NCBI GenBank assembly: GCA_028386065.3
Contig: JAKUCV010001955.1
Location: forward strand, 1 to 64,000
Reading direction: 5' to 3'
Length of the DNA: 64,000 nt
From: Turnera subulata
Taxonomy: Eukaryota > Streptophyta > Magnoliopsida > Malpighiales > Passifloraceae
Shown here: positions 28,401 to 40,400 of the stretch, piece by piece
How the letters are laid out: each line of letters opens with the position of its first letter
Position numbering within the stretch: the first letter of the stretch is position 1
Notes under the pieces: model-generated
Told to the model about the DNA's origin: nothing
Database searches by the model: none
Seen by the model: only the letters and a program-made list of their open reading frames with translations
Program-made: the position numbers and the translations under genes

Positions 28401-31400
28401 AATCATCTTAGGTAGCATTTGACAAGGTGGATTTTGAGATTGCTCATTGGTGCGCCATTGGTGCGCTATTGGTGCGATTTTTGAGTTTCGAGCTGAAATT
28501 TTCAACACACACCAATAAAAATCCGATCCAATTGACCTCAAAATTTCAGATTTTTCTGAGATGTGAAACTCCGATTTTTTATTTTTGGATCAATTAAAAT
28601 CCCGTAAATCGGGAAAAGTGGAAAAGCACCATAGATGAGCTCAAAATGTCCGGGGAAGACACCCAAAAATCCTAATAAATCATCCCCATTTTTGTGGAAT
28701 CGTCTTAGGTAGCATTTGGCGTGGTGGATTTGGAGATTGACCTCAAAATTTCAGGTTTTTCTGAGTTGTAAAACCCCGATTTTTTATTTTTGGATCAATT
28801 AAAATCCCGTAAAACGGGAAAAATGGAAAAGCACCTCAGATGACCTCAAAATGTCCAAGGAAGCCATCCAAAAATCCTTGTAAATCATCCCCATATTTTT
28901 CGAATCATCTTAGATGGCATTTGACATGGTGGATTTTGAGATTGCTCGTTGGTGCGCCGTTGGTGTGAGATTGGTGCGCTATTGGGGCGCTATTGGTGCG
29001 CCATTGGTGCTATTTTTGAGTTTTGAGCTGAAATTTTGTACACGCACGAATAAAAATACAGTACAACTACCTGAAAAATTTCAGATTTTTATGAGAAGTG
29101 AAAGTCCGACTTTTTATTTTTGGAACAATTAAAAATCCGTAAATCGGGAAAAATGGAAAAGCACCTTAGATGAGCTCAAAATGTCCTTGGAAGGCATCCA
29201 AAAATCCTTATAAATCATCCTCATTTTTGTGGAATCGTGTTAGGCAGCATTTGACATGGTGGATTTGGAGATTACTGTTATGCATTGGTTCACTGGGCCG
29301 TTGGTGCGCTATTGGGGCGCCATTGGAGCGATTTTTGAGTTTTGAGCTGTAATTTTGATTTTTGAGTTCTGAGCTGAAATTTTGTACACACATAAATGAA
29401 AAACCAATCCAACTACCTGCAAAATTTTAGAAGTTTATGAGAAGTGGAAGTCCGACTTTTTATTTTTGGAACAACTAAAATCCCGTAAATCGGGAAAAAT
29501 GGAAAAGCACCTTAGATGAGCTCAAAATGTCCGGGGAAGGCACCCAAAAATCCTTATAAATCATCCCCATTTTTGTGGAGTCGTCTTAGGTATCATTTGA
29601 CATGGTGGATTTGAAGATTTCTCTTATGCATTGGTTCCCTAGGCCATTGGTGCGCTATTGGGGCGCTATTGGTGCGCTATTGGTGCGCCATTGGTGCAAT
29701 TTTTGAGTTTTGAGCTGAAATTGTAATTTTTGATTTTTGAGCTGAAATTTTGTGCACACAACAATAAAACTCCAATCCAACTACCTGCAAAATTTCAGAT
29801 TTTTCTGAGACGTGAAAGTCCGACTTTTTATTTTTGGAACAATTAAAATCCCGTAAATCGCGAAAAATGGAAAAGCACCTCAGAAGACCTCAAAATGTCC
29901 GAGGAAGCCATCCAAAAATCCTTATATATCATCCCCATATTTGTGGAATCATCTTAGGTGGAAATTGACATGGTGGATTTTTGGATTGCTCATTGGTGCG
30001 CCATTGGTGCGGTATTGGTGCGATATTGGTGCGCCATTGGGGCGCTATTGGGGCGCCATTGCTGCGCTACTGGTACGATTTTTGAGTTTTGAGCTGAAAT
30101 TTTGTTCAAGCATGAATAAAAATACAATCCAACTACCTGCAAAATTTGAGATTTTTATGAGAAGTGGAAGTCCGATTTTTTATTTTTTGAACAATTAAAT
30201 TCCCGTAAATCGGGAAAAAAGGAAAAGCACATTAGATGAGCTCAAACTGTCCGGCGAAGGCATCCAAAAATCCTTATAAATCATCCCCATATTTTTGGAA
30301 TCATAATAGGTAGCATTTTACATGGTGGATTTGGAGATTGCTCTGATGCATTGGTTCACTGGCCATTGGTGCGCTATTGGGGCGCCATTGGCGCGCTATT
30401 GGTGCGCCATTGGTGCAAATTTTGAGTTTTGAGCTGAAATTATGAAATTTGAGTTTTGAGCTGTACTTTTGTACACACAACAATAAAACTCCAATCCAAC
30501 TACCTACAAAATTTCAGATTTTTATGAGAAATGGAAGTCCTACTTTTTATTTTTGGAACAATTAAAATCCCGTAAATCGGGAAAAATGAAAAAGCAACTT
30601 AGATGAGCTCAAAATGTCCTTGGAAGGCATCCAAAAATCCTTATAAATCATCCTCATTTTTTTGGAATCGTGTTAGGCAGCATTTGACATGGTGGATTTG
30701 GAGATTACTGTTATGCATAGGTTCACTGGGCCGTTGGTGCGCTATTGGGACGCCATTGGTGCGATTTTTGAGTTTTGAGCTGTAATTTTGATTTTTGAGT
30801 TTTGTGCTGAAATTTTGTACACACATATATAAAAAACCAATCCAACGACCTGCAAAATTTAATATTTTTATGAGAAGTGGAAGTCCGACTTTTTATTTTT
30901 GGAACAACTAAAATCCCGTAAATCGGGAAAAATGGAAAAGCACCTTAGATGAGCTAAAAATGTCCGGGGAAGGCACCCAAAAATCCTTATAAATCATCCC
31001 CATTTTTGTGGAGTAGTCTTAGGTATCATTTGACATGGTGGATTTGAAGATTTCTCTTATGCATTGGTTCACTAGGCCATTGGTGCGCTATTGGGGCGCC
31101 GTTGGGGCGCTATTGGTGCGCTATTGGTGCGCCATTGGTGCAATTTTTGAGTTTTGAGCTGAAATTATGATTTTTGATTTTTGAGCTGAAATTTTGTACA
31201 CACACCAATAAAACTCCAGTCCTACTACCTGCAAAATTTCTGATTTTTCTGAGACGTGAAAGTCCGACTTTTTTTTTGGAACAATTAAAATCCCGTAAAT
31301 CGCGAAAAATAGAAAAGTACCTCAGAAGACCTCAAAATGTCCGAGGAAGCCATCCAAAAATCCTTATATATCATCCCCATATTTTTGGAATCATCTTAGG

Positions 31401-32117
31401 TGGCAATTGACATGGTGGATTTGGGGATTGCTCAATGGTGCGCCATTGGTGTGGTACTGGTGCGATATTGGTGCGCCATTGGGGCGCTATTGTGGCGCCA
31501 TTGCTGCGCTATTGGTGCAATTTTTGAGTTTTGAGCTGAAATTTTGATCAAGCAGGAATAAAAATACAATCCAACAACCTGCAAAATTTCCGATTTTTAT
31601 AAGAAGTGGAAGTCCGAATTTTTATTTTTTCAACAATTAAAATCCCGTAAATCGGGAAAAAAGGAAAAGCACATTAGATGAGCTCAAAATGTCCGGCGAA
31701 GGCATCCAAAAAACCATATAAATCATCCCCATATTTTTGGAATCACAATAGGTAGCATTTTACATGGTGGATTTGGAGATTGCTCTGATGCATTGGTTCG
31801 CTGGCCATTGGTGCGCTATTGGGGCGCCATTGGCGCGCTATTGGTGCGCTATTGGTGCGATTATTGAGTGTTGAGCTGAAATTTTGTTTTTTGAGTTTTG
31901 AGCTGTACTTTTGTACACACAACAGTAAAACTCCAAAAATGGAAAAGCGCCTTAGATGAGCTCAAAAATGTTCGGGGAAGGCATCCAAAAATTTTTATAA
32001 ATCATCCCCATTTTTGTGGAATCGTCATAGGTAGCATTTGGCATGGTGGATTTGGAGATTGCTCTTATGCATTGGTTCACTGGGTGATTGGTGCGCTATT
32101 GGGGCGCCATTGGTGCG

Positions 32118-32816
32118 TGATACGGCAACACTACCAGAACAAAGCTAGATAGCACCTCCTAATCAATCCAAGTCTCCAAGATCAGCAACCAAATTCAACC
32201 AATTAGGGTTTCAGCAATTACCTCTATCACCTCAAAACAAAACAAAGTTGTTAAGCAACAATAGAGTAATAACAGCTAGGAATCTTGTAAACGCCACAAG
32301 CAATTTAATCACTTGATAAGTAAACACAATCCCTCAAATAAACAAGAAGAATTCAATTCTACTTGCAAATAACCAAGGTAATAAAAACCTCCAAACTTTA
32401 TTATCAAATAGCAAGAATAATGTGTGTTATAAAAAGAACCCTAGAGAGCCTATTTATAGAGCTCCAAAAAGACCCCCAAGTCGGCCAAAGGAGGTGCCCA
32501 AAGTCGGCACCAAAGCTGATCCCTAGGTCGGCCACACAAGTCCATGTTGGACTAGGTTTTGACTTTTCCAATCCATCAACATAATGGACTAATTAAAACC
32601 CAACAAATTAAACCCAACTAAATAACTAAAAGCCCATAATTGTTTATGACCCAAATAACAAAATAACCCAATGAAATAAAAAGACCCATGCCGAAATTAT
32701 TTATTGTTTTATATATAATAAAATCGGCAACTTAAATTATAAAATTAAATGGATATGTCGACATGGGGCCCACATGCTCCAGTCGACTAGGCTTCTTCTC
32801 CAATGACAGAGACACA
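32118..32816 (-). repeat. 3' LTR of the gypsy element (right border tentative)
   Basis: The left border is sharp: satellite ATTGGTGCG meets TGATACGGCAACACTACC, so the LTR ends ...GTATCA on the minus strand. The proposed right border at 32816 is the CA before a pyrimidine-rich plus-strand stretch (purine-rich on the minus strand, as expected of a polypurine tract). It would place the last 30 bp of pol inside the LTR. With no second LTR to compare, the right border may be wrong by tens of bases. The stretch 32118-32786 holds no gene of its own. Confidence 0.5.
32451..32458 (-). promoter_or_regulatory. TATA box in the gypsy LTR
   Basis: The minus strand reads CTATAAATAGG here, a strong plant TATA box. 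Transcription would start about 30 bp further along the minus strand, near 32420. An AATAAA on the minus strand at 32397-32402 is suitably placed as the LTR polyadenylation signal in this copy. Confidence 0.55.
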
Positions 32817-35654
32817 TGTTGGTTTCTTCTTGTACTCTTCTCCAAGCTTGATCATCTTGTCTTCTTGTAATTCTTGATTAATCCTAGCTTGGACAAAATG
32901 TAACATGTGGTTCTTGATCATCTTCAATCGAGCCCGTGTGATTGGTCCTTGAGGCAAGCTAATGGCGCCATCTCCATCCTCAGCTCCACTTGGTGCTTGC
33001 TTGTTTGCATCATTCCCTCCCTCCTCAAAAGGATTCGTCCTCGAATCTAAGCCTGCAATGTCAAAGGGAGAAAGATCAGCAACATTGAAAGTAGCACTCA
33101 CAGCATACTCACCAGGTAGATCTATCTTATAAGCATTGTCATTGATGCGCTCCAACACTTGAAAAGGGCCATCCCCTCGCGGATCCAACTTAGACTTCCT
33201 GTGATGAGGAAACCTTTCCTTCCTAAAGTGCACCCAAACCCAATCTCCAGGTTCAAACTTAACAAGCTTGCGTCCACGATTAGCTCGTTGTGCCACTTTA
33301 GTGTTCTTCTCCTCAATGTGCTTTCGAGCCTTCTCATGAATAGTCTTAACCAACTTAGCTCTTTGTTGCCCATCTACATTAACAATCTCTTTCAAAGGTA
33401 AAGGCAACAAATCCAAAGGGGTTAGTGGATTAAAACCATACACAATCTCAAACGGAGAATAACCTGTAGAAGAATGAATGCTCCTATTATAAGCAAACTC
33501 AATCAATGGCAAACAATCTTCCCAAGTTTTCAAGTTTTTGCCCACGACAGCACGCAATAAAGATCCTAAAGTTCTATTAACCACTTCCGTTTGACCATCA
33601 GTTTGAGGATGACAAGCAGTAGAAAACAACAACTTGGTCCCTAACCTACTCCATAAAACTCGCCAAAAGTGACTCAAGAACTTAGTATCCCTATCAGAAA
33701 CAATTGTCCTAGGAATGCCATGCAAACGAACTACATCCCTAAAGAACAAGTCAGCAACATGTGAAGCATCATCAGTTTTATGACAAGCAATAAAATGAGC
33801 CATTTTACTAAACCTATCAACAACAACAAAGATGCTATCACGACCTTTCCTGGTCCTAGGCAAACCAACCACAAAATCCATAGATAAATCAGTCCAAGGA
33901 ACATCAGGAACAGGTAAAGGAGTGTACAACCCATGAGGTTGCACCCTAGATTTGGCATGTCGACATGTGACACACCCATTACAAACCTGCTCAACATTCT
34001 TCTTCATATTAGGCCAATAAAAATGTTCCTGCAGAATGTCAAGGGTTTTAGCAATACCAAAGTGACCCATCAAGCCACCATCATGAGATTCCCTAACCAA
34101 AAGCTCACGCATAGAACAAGCAGGAATGCAAAGTTTATTCTCACGAAATAGATATCCATTATCTCTATAAAACTTTTGAAAACCAGATTGTTCACATGCT
34201 TCATACACATTAGCAAAGTCAGGATCAGACTTATACAAGTCCTTAATATACTCGAATCCAATCAACTTAGAACTAAGAGAAGAGATTAGAGCATACCTTC
34301 TTGATAACGCATCGGCAACCACGTTATCCTTACCTTGCTTATAGCGCACCACATAAGGGAATGTCTCAATGAATTCCAGCCACTTGGCATGCCTCTTATT
34401 CAGCTTACCTTGCCCTTTCAAATACTTCAGGCTTTCATGATCAGTGTGGATCACGAATTCCTTAGGCCACAGGTAATGCTGCCATGTTTGTAGTGCTCTC
34501 ACCAATGCATAAAGCTCCTTGTCATAGGTAGAGTAATTGAGTTGAGCTCCCTTCAGCTTCTCACTAAAGTAAGCAATAGGTTTCTTTTCCTGCAAAAGAA
34601 CAGCACCTATGCCTATACCAGAGGCATCACACTCAATCTCAAAGGTAGAATCAAAGTTAGGCAATTTAAGAATAGGAGCAGAACATAATTTCTCTTTCAA
34701 AGTTGCAAACGCCTGCGCCTGTGCATTACCCCACTTAAATCCAACTTCCTTTTTGACAATATCATTCAATGGTCCAGCAATGGTACTAAAATCTTTCACA
34801 AACCTTCTATAAAAACTAGCAAGTCCATGAAAAGATCTTACCTCAGAGATAGTAGTAGGCGTGGGCCACTCCTTAATGGCTTTCACCTTCTCTTGGTCAA
34901 CTTCTATCCCATTAGCACTAACAACATAACCAAGAAAGACAACACGATCCATGCAGAATGTACACTTCTTAAGCTTAGCAAACAACTTTTCAGCCCTAAG
35001 TGCATCCAACACTAGCCTAAGATGCTCCATATGCTCATCAACATTCTTGCTATAGATCAGAATATCATCAAAGTACACAACAACAAACTTCCCAATGAAA
35101 TGATGCAAGACATGATTCATTAAACGCATGAAAGTACTAGGTGCATTAGTTAACCCAAAAGGCATTACCAACCATTCATACAACCCATACTTTGTTTTAA
35201 ATGCAGTCTTCCATTCATCTCCAATTTTCATGCGAATTTGATGATATCCACTCATGAGATCAATCTTAGTAAATATGCATGCACCATGTAATTCATCAAG
35301 CATATCATCTAACCTAAGAATAGGATGGCGATACTTTACCGTTATTTTATTAACGGCGCGACAATCAACACACATGCGCCATGTTCCCTCCTTTTTCGGC
35401 ACTAGAATTACAGGTATAGCACAAGGAGAGAGGCTCTCACGAATCAGCCCCTTAGACAACAAGTCCTCGACTTGTGTTTGTATCTCCTTTGTCTCCTCCG
35501 GATTGGCCCTATATGCTGGCCGGTTAGGAATTTGAGCACCGGGAATGAAATCAATTTGATGCTCAATGCCCCTTAAAGGCGGCAACTCCCTTGGTAATTC
35601 CTCCAGAAAAACATCCACATAATCCTGCAAAAGAGAAACAACACAACTAGGCAA
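32787..35654 (-). CDS. pol: Gypsy pol: reverse transcriptase, RNase H, integrase
   Basis: This 955-codon open frame encodes the enzymes that copy the element's RNA into DNA and insert it. Visible signatures (numbered from 35654) are the RT active site YFDD at 194-197, preceded by MPFGLTNAP at 164-172; RNase H acidic residues at D343, E380, D405 and D448; the integrase zinc region (H524/H531 and CX2C near 558-564); and catalytic D593, D654 and E690. [15 protein letters not shown] segment (803-816) and a [12 protein letters not shown] segment (853-864) follow. The acidic linker and the basic GPITRARLK tail (903-911) replace a classical chromodomain. The first codon is TTG, so this is not a real start: the frame continues upstream through one TAG (35673-35675) into the protease linker. 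Apart from that stop, all the RT-to-integrase active-site residues listed are present. Confidence 0.9.
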   Translation of the reverse strand: MPSCVVSLLQDYVDVFLEELPRELPPLRGIEHQIDFIPGAQIPNRPAYRANPEETKEIQTQVEDLLSKGLIRESLSPCAIPVILVPKKEGTWRMCVDCRAVNKITVKYRHPILRLDDMLDELHGACIFTKIDLMSGYHQIRMKIGDEWKTAFKTKYGLYEWLVMPFGLTNAPSTFMRLMNHVLHHFIGKFVVVYFDDILIYSKNVDEHMEHLRLVLDALRAEKLFAKLKKCTFCMDRVVFLGYVVSANGIEVDQEKVKAIKEWPTPTTISEVRSFHGLASFYRRFVKDFSTIAGPLNDIVKKEVGFKWGNAQAQAFATLKEKLCSAPILKLPNFDSTFEIECDASGIGIGAVLLQEKKPIAYFSEKLKGAQLNYSTYDKELYALVRALQTWQHYLWPKEFVIHTDHESLKYLKGQGKLNKRHAKWLEFIETFPYVVRYKQGKDNVVADALSRRYALISSLSSKLIGFEYIKDLYKSDPDFANVYEACEQSGFQKFYRDNGYLFRENKLCIPACSMRELLVRESHDGGLMGHFGIAKTLDILQEHFYWPNMKKNVEQVCNGCVTCRHAKSRVQPHGLYTPLPVPDVPWTDLSMDFVVGLPRTRKGRDSIFVVVDRFSKMAHFIACHKTDDASHVADLFFRDVVRLHGIPRTIVSDRDTKFLSHFWRVLWSRLGTKLLFSTACHPQTDGQTEVVNRTLGSLLRAVVGKNLKTWEDCLPLIEFAYNRSIHSSTGYSPFEIVYGFNPLTPLDLLPLPLKEIVNVDGQQRAKLVKTIHEKARKHIEEKNTKVAQRANRGRKLVKFEPGDWVWVHFRKERFPHHRKSKLDPRGDGPFQVLERINDNAYKIDLPGEYAVSATFNVADLSPFDIAGLDSRTNPFEEGGNDANKQAPSGAEDGDGAISLPQGPITRARLKMIKNHMLHFVQARINQELQEDKMIKLGEEYKKKPTCVSVIGEEA

Positions 35655-35672
35655 GTCGAGGTTAAGGTCAGC

Positions 35673-36071
35673 CTAATTAAAATAAGCACCCTTGAATAAG
35701 AGTACTAACACTCCTCTCTTTTCTTCACAAGCTACCCTCAACTCTTTCATAGATGCATAGAAATTTTGTTTCTTCCTTCCCTCTTTTTTTCTCTCTTTGG
35801 TGTCGACAACACCCTCTCTTTTTTCTCTCTCTTTTTCTTTCTTTGCCTCTCCTTTTGCATGACTCTTAGTCATCCTCTCATCCTCACCATTGGTAGTGGC
35901 GGCATCCTTCTCCCTTTGCCATTCCTCCATGCTTTTCTTTAGGAACATTTGATCCTCATACACTTCTTTTGGAGGCAATGGTGCAAGTGATACTCTCCTT
36001 TCTCCCATGGTAAAAGAATACATGTTCTTAAACCCATCATGCACTACACGCCTATCATACTGCCATGGCCT
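35673..36071 (-). pseudogene. Gypsy pol: protease C-terminus and linker before RT
   Basis: The frame runs leftward from the assembly gap: PWQYDRRVVHDGFKN lies just left of it, and the ATG that opens at 36044 is only an internal methionine. This is the stretch between the aspartic protease and RT in gypsy polyproteins. A highly charged Lys/Glu segment follows (about 35750-35880). The frame ends at a TAG at 35673-35675 and then continues in the same frame into RT. One in-frame stop in an otherwise intact polyprotein looks like a nonsense mutation, although programmed readthrough cannot be excluded. The protease active site would lie in the gap. Confidence 0.7.
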
Positions 36072-36898
36072 NNNNNNNNNNNNNNNNNNNNNNNNNNNNN
36101 NNNNNNNNNNNNNNNNNNNNNNNNNNNNNNNNNNNNNNNNNNNNNNNNNNNNNNNNNNNNNNNNNNNNNNNNNNNNNNNNNNNNNNNNNNNNNNNNNNNN
36201 NNNNNNNNNNNNNNNNNNNNNNNNNNNNNNNNNNNNNNNNNNNNNNNNNNNNNNNNNNNNNNNNNNNNNNNNNNNNNNNNNNNNNNNNNNNNNNNNNNNN
36301 NNNNNNNNNNNNNNNNNNNNNNNNNNNNNNNNNNNNNNNNNNNNNNNNNNNNNNNNNNNNNNNNNNNNNNNNNNNNNNNNNNNNNNNNNNNNNNNNNNNN
36401 NNNNNNNNNNNNNNNNNNNNNNNNNNNNNNNNNNNNNNNNNNNNNNNNNNNNNNNNNNNNNNNNNNNNNNNNNNNNNNNNNNNNNNNNNNNNNNNNNNNN
36501 NNNNNNNNNNNNNNNNNNNNNNNNNNNNNNNNNNNNNNNNNNNNNNNNNNNNNNNNNNNNNNNNNNNNNNNNNNNNNNNNNNNNNNNNNNNNNNNNNNNN
36601 NNNNNNNNNNNNNNNNNNNNNNNNNNNNNNNNNNNNNNNNNNNNNNNNNNNNNNNNNNNNNNNNNNNNNNNNNNNNNNNNNNNNNNNNNNNNNNNNNNNN
36701 NNNNNNNNNNNNNNNNNNNNNNNNNNNNNNNNNNNNNNNNNNNNNNNNNNNNNNNNNNNNNNNNNNNNNNNNNNNNNNNNNNNNNNNNNNNNNNNNNNNN
36801 NNNNNNNNNNNNNNNNNNNNNNNNNNNNNNNNNNNNNNNNNNNNNNNNNNNNNNNNNNNNNNNNNNNNNNNNNNNNNNNNNNNNNNNNNNNNNNNNNN
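36072..36898. other. Assembly gap (827 N) inside the gypsy element
   Basis: The gap lies between the gag N-terminus and the protease C-terminus, so most of gag, its zinc knuckle and the protease active site are unseen. 827 bp is shorter than a typical gag plus protease, so the gap size may be an estimate or the element may be internally deleted. Open frames across the N run have no meaning. Confidence 0.95.
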
Positions 36899-37027
36899 AG
36901 AGAGCTCTTGAATAGTTTGAGCTTGCCGATCCATTTTAGCATTCATCTCAGCAAGTTGCTGAAATAACCTCTCTATGGTCTCCATGGTTACGGGCGTCCC
37001 CTCACCAGAATTACTCCCTCCAGACAT
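36899..37027 (-). pseudogene. gag: Gypsy gag N-terminus (partial, 43 codons)
   Basis: The ATG at 37027 starts MSGGSNSGEGTPVTMETIER, followed by a predicted helix (LFQQLAEMNAKMDRQAQTIQEL) that could be a coiled coil; the gap then begins. Gag forms the particle that packages the element's RNA. Just upstream on the minus strand is CTAAT followed by TTTCTTGCAG, which looks like a plant branch point and 3' splice site, so the leader may have contained an intron. The 78 bp between the ATG and the satellite holds no LTR. Confidence 0.6.
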
Positions 37028-37466
37028 GATGTGATACCTGCAAGAAACTGATTAGTAATAAAAGCTCCTCACGTGTATCCCTCGTGTTTGTCTCTCGTGG
37101 CAAATTCCCGTAAATCGGGAAAAATGGAAAAGCACCTCAGATGAGCACAAAATGTCCGGGAAAGGCATCCAAAAATCCCTATAAATCATCCCCATATCCG
37201 TGGGAACATCTTAGGTAGCATTTGACATGGTGGATTTGGAGATTGCTCTTATGCAATGGTTCACTGGGCCATACGTGCGCTATTGGTGCGCCATTGGTGC
37301 GCCATTGGTTTGATTTTTAAGTTTTCAGCTGAAATTTTGATTTCTAAGTTTTGAGGTTAAATTTTGTACACTCACCTATAAGAATCCAATCCAACAACCT
37401 GATTCAGATTTTTCTGAGATGTTGAAGTCCGAATTTTTTTTTTGGAACAATTAAAATCCCGTAAAT

Positions 37467-40400
37467 CGGGAAAATTGGAAAAGCACCTCAGATGAGCTCA
37501 AAATGTCCGGGGAAGGCATCCAATAATGCTTGTAAATCCTCTCCATATTTGTGGGATCATCTTAGGTAGCATTTGACATGGTGGATTTGGAGATTGCTCT
37601 TTTGCATTGGTTCACTTGGCTATTGGTGCGCTATTGGGGCGCCATTGGGGCGCCATTGGTGCGCCAATGGTGCGATTTTTGAGTTTTGAGCTGAAATTTT
37701 CAATTTTGAATTTCGAGGTGCAATTTTGTACACTCACCAATAAAAATCCCATCCATCTACCTGCAAAATTTGAGATTTTTCTGAGATGTGGATGTCCGAC
37801 GTCTTATTTTTGGAACAATTAAAATCCTGTAAATCGGGCAGAAAGGAAAAGCACCTCAGATGAGCTCAAAATGTCCGGGGAAGGCATCCAAAAATGCTTA
37901 TAAATCATCCCCATACCTGTGGGATCATCTTAGGTAGCATTTGACATGGTGGATTTGGAGGTTGCTCTTATGCATTGGTTCACAGAGCCATTGGTGTGCT
38001 ATTGGTGCGCCATTGTTGCGCCAATGGGGCGTCATTGGGGTGCTATTGGGGCGGTAATGGTTCGCCATTGGTGCTATTTTTGAGTTTTGAGGTGAAATTT
38101 TGCACACTCACCAATCAAAATCCAATCCAACTACCTGCAAAATTTCAGATTTTTCTGACATGTTGAAGTTCGAATTTTTTTTGGAACAATTAAAATCCCG
38201 TAAATCGGGAAAATTGGAAAAGCACCTCAAATGAGCTCAAAAAGTCCGGGGATGGCATCAAAAAATCCTTATAAATAATCCCCATATTTTTGGAATCATC
38301 TTAGGTAGCATTTGATTGGGTGGATTTGGAGATTGCCCATTGGTGCGCCATTGGGGCGCTACTGGGACAATTTTTGAGTTTTGTGCTGAAATTTTGATTT
38401 TTGTGTTTTGAGTTGAATTTTTTGCACACACCAATAAAAATACAATCCAACTACCTGCAAACCTTCAGATTTTTCTGAGACGTAGAAGTCCGACTTTTTA
38501 TTTTTGGAACAATTAAAATCCCATAAATCGGGAAAATGGAAAAGCACCTCAGATTAGCTCAAAAATTCGGGGGAAGGCATCCAAAAAACCTTATAAATCA
38601 TCGCCATATTTGTGGGATTTTCTTAGGTAGCATTTGACATGGTGGATTTGGAGATTGCTCTTATGCATTGGTTCACTGGGCCATTGGTGTGCTATTGGGG
38701 CGCCACTGGTGCGATTTTTGAGTTTTGAGCTGAAATTTTGTACACACACCAAAAAAAATCCAATCCAACAAGCTGAAAAATTTTAAATTTTTCTGAGACG
38801 TGTAAGTCCGACTTTTTATTTTTGGAAGAATTAAAATCCCGTAAATCAGAAAAAATGGAAAAGCACCGCAGATGAGCTCAAAATGTCCGGGGAAGGCATC
38901 CAAAAATCCTTATACATCATCCCCATATTTGTGGGATCATCTTAGGTAGCTTTTTACATGGTGGATTTGGAGATTGCTCTTATGCGTTGGTTCACTGGGC
39001 CATTGGTGAGCTATTGGTACGCCATTGGGGCGCCATTGGTGCGATTTTTGAGTTTTAAGATGAAATTTTAATTTTTGAGTTTTGAGTTGAAATTTTGTAC
39101 AAACGCCAGTAAAAATCCAGTCCAACTACCTGCATAAGTTCAGATTTTTCTGAGATGTTGAAGTCCGATTTTTAATTTTTGGAACAATTAAAATCCCGTA
39201 AATCGGGAAAATTGGGAAAGCACCTCAGATGAGCTCAAAATATCCGGGGATGGCATCCAAAAATCCTTTTAAATCATCCCCAAATTTGTGTAATCGTCTT
39301 AAGTAGCATTTATCAAGGGTGGATTTGGAGATTGCTTATTTGAGCGGCCCTGGTGCGCTATTGGCGCGCTATTGGTGCGCCATTGGGACGCTATTGGGAC
39401 AATTTTTGAGTTTTGAGCTGAAGTTTTGATTTCTGAGTTTTGAGCTAAACTTGTTTCACACATCAATAAAAATTCAATCCAACTACCTGCAAAATTTCAG
39501 ATTTTTCTATGACGTGGAAGTCCGACTTTTTATTTTTGGAACAATTAAAATCCCGTAAATCGGGAAAAATGGAAAAGCACCTCAGATGAGCTCAAAATGT
39601 TCGTGCAAGGCATCCAAAAAACCATAAAAATTATCCCCATATTTTTGGTATCATTTTAGGTTGCATTTGACATGGTGGATTTGGAGATTGCTCTTAAGTT
39701 TTAGTTCACTGGGCCATCGGTGCGCCATTGGGGCACTATTGGGACGCCAATGGGGTGCCATTGGTGCGATTTTTGAGTTTTGTGCTGAAATATTGTTCAC
39801 ACACCAATAAAAACCCAATCCAACTACCTGCAAAATTTTAAATTTTTCTGCGATGTGGAAGTCCGACTTTTTGTTTTTGGAAGAATTAAAATCCCGTAAA
39901 TCAGGAAATATGGAAAAGCACCTCAGATGAGCTCAAAATGTCCGGGAAATGCATCCAAAAATACCTATAAATCATCTCCATATTTGTGGAATCATCTTAG
40001 GTAGCATTTAACAGGGTGGATTTGGAGATTTTTCATCAGGGCCCCATTGGTGCGCTATTGGCGCGCCATTGGTGCACCATTGGGGCGCTATTGCGCCGAT
40101 TTTTGAGATATGAGCAGAAATTTTAATTTCTGAGCTTTGAGCTGAACTTTCTACACTCACCAATAAAAATCCAATCCATCTACCAGCAAAATTTTTGGAA
40201 CATCATCCCCATATTTGTGGAAGCATCTTAGGTAGCATTTGACAGGGTGGATTTGGAGATTTCTCATTGGTGCGCGATTGGTGTGCTATTGGCGCGCCAT
40301 TGGTGCACCGTTGGGGCGCTATTGCGATGATTTTTGGGATATGAGCTGAAATTTTGATTTTTAAGTATTGAGCTGAAATTTTTACACTCTCCAATAAAAA

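Larger units (their letters stand above)
8261..32117 (+). repeat. Satellite block 1b, head-to-tail ~344-bp monomers
   Basis: This continues the array after the hAT-like element, which split a monomer inside its 11-bp patch. All monomers have the same orientation as in block 1a. Common variants here read GAAGTGGAAGTCCGAC and TTTTTATTTTTGGAAC. Higher-order repeats are visible: a 2.46-kb unit around 17.9-22.8 kb, a multi-kb segment near 12-16 kb copied at about 22.8-26.8 kb, and a 1,433-bp unit at 29.2-32 kb. The block ends at ATTGGTGCG against the gypsy element. Confidence 0.95.
32118..37105 (-). mobile_element. Ty3/gypsy retrotransposon, 5'-truncated, CRM-like
   Basis: Read on the minus strand, the element has the start of gag (37027 downward), an assembly gap, a protease-RT linker, a long RT-RNase H-integrase frame, and a single LTR at 32118-32816. 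No second LTR exists between gag and the satellite: only about 78 bp separates the gag start from satellite at 37106. The satellite phase does not match across the element: it stops in the 11-bp patch on the left and resumes at the dyad on the right. A deletion therefore probably removed the 5' LTR with some satellite. Lineage: the integrase C-terminus has no classical chromodomain and ends in a basic [13 protein letters not shown] tail that overlaps the LTR. That arrangement, and the overall pol, recalls the CRM clade; this is my judgement without a tree. Confidence 0.85.

Noticed and set aside
256..31410. Dozens of 60-108 codon open frames on both strands, with similar proteins rich in HWCAIGAPL or QNSKIAPIAHQW
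   Set aside because: They are translations of the satellite's 11-bp and 27-bp sub-repeats in different frames. The 11-bp unit is not a multiple of three, so frames shift with unit number; no start, stop or length is conserved.
32363..32584. 73-codon frame in the gypsy LTR
   Set aside because: It lies in the LTR on the strand opposite to transcription, with no family resemblance.
36007..37027. Apparent 290-327 residue proteins on both strands
   Set aside because: They are almost entirely translated N bases of the assembly gap. Only the gag N-terminus (36899-37027) is real.
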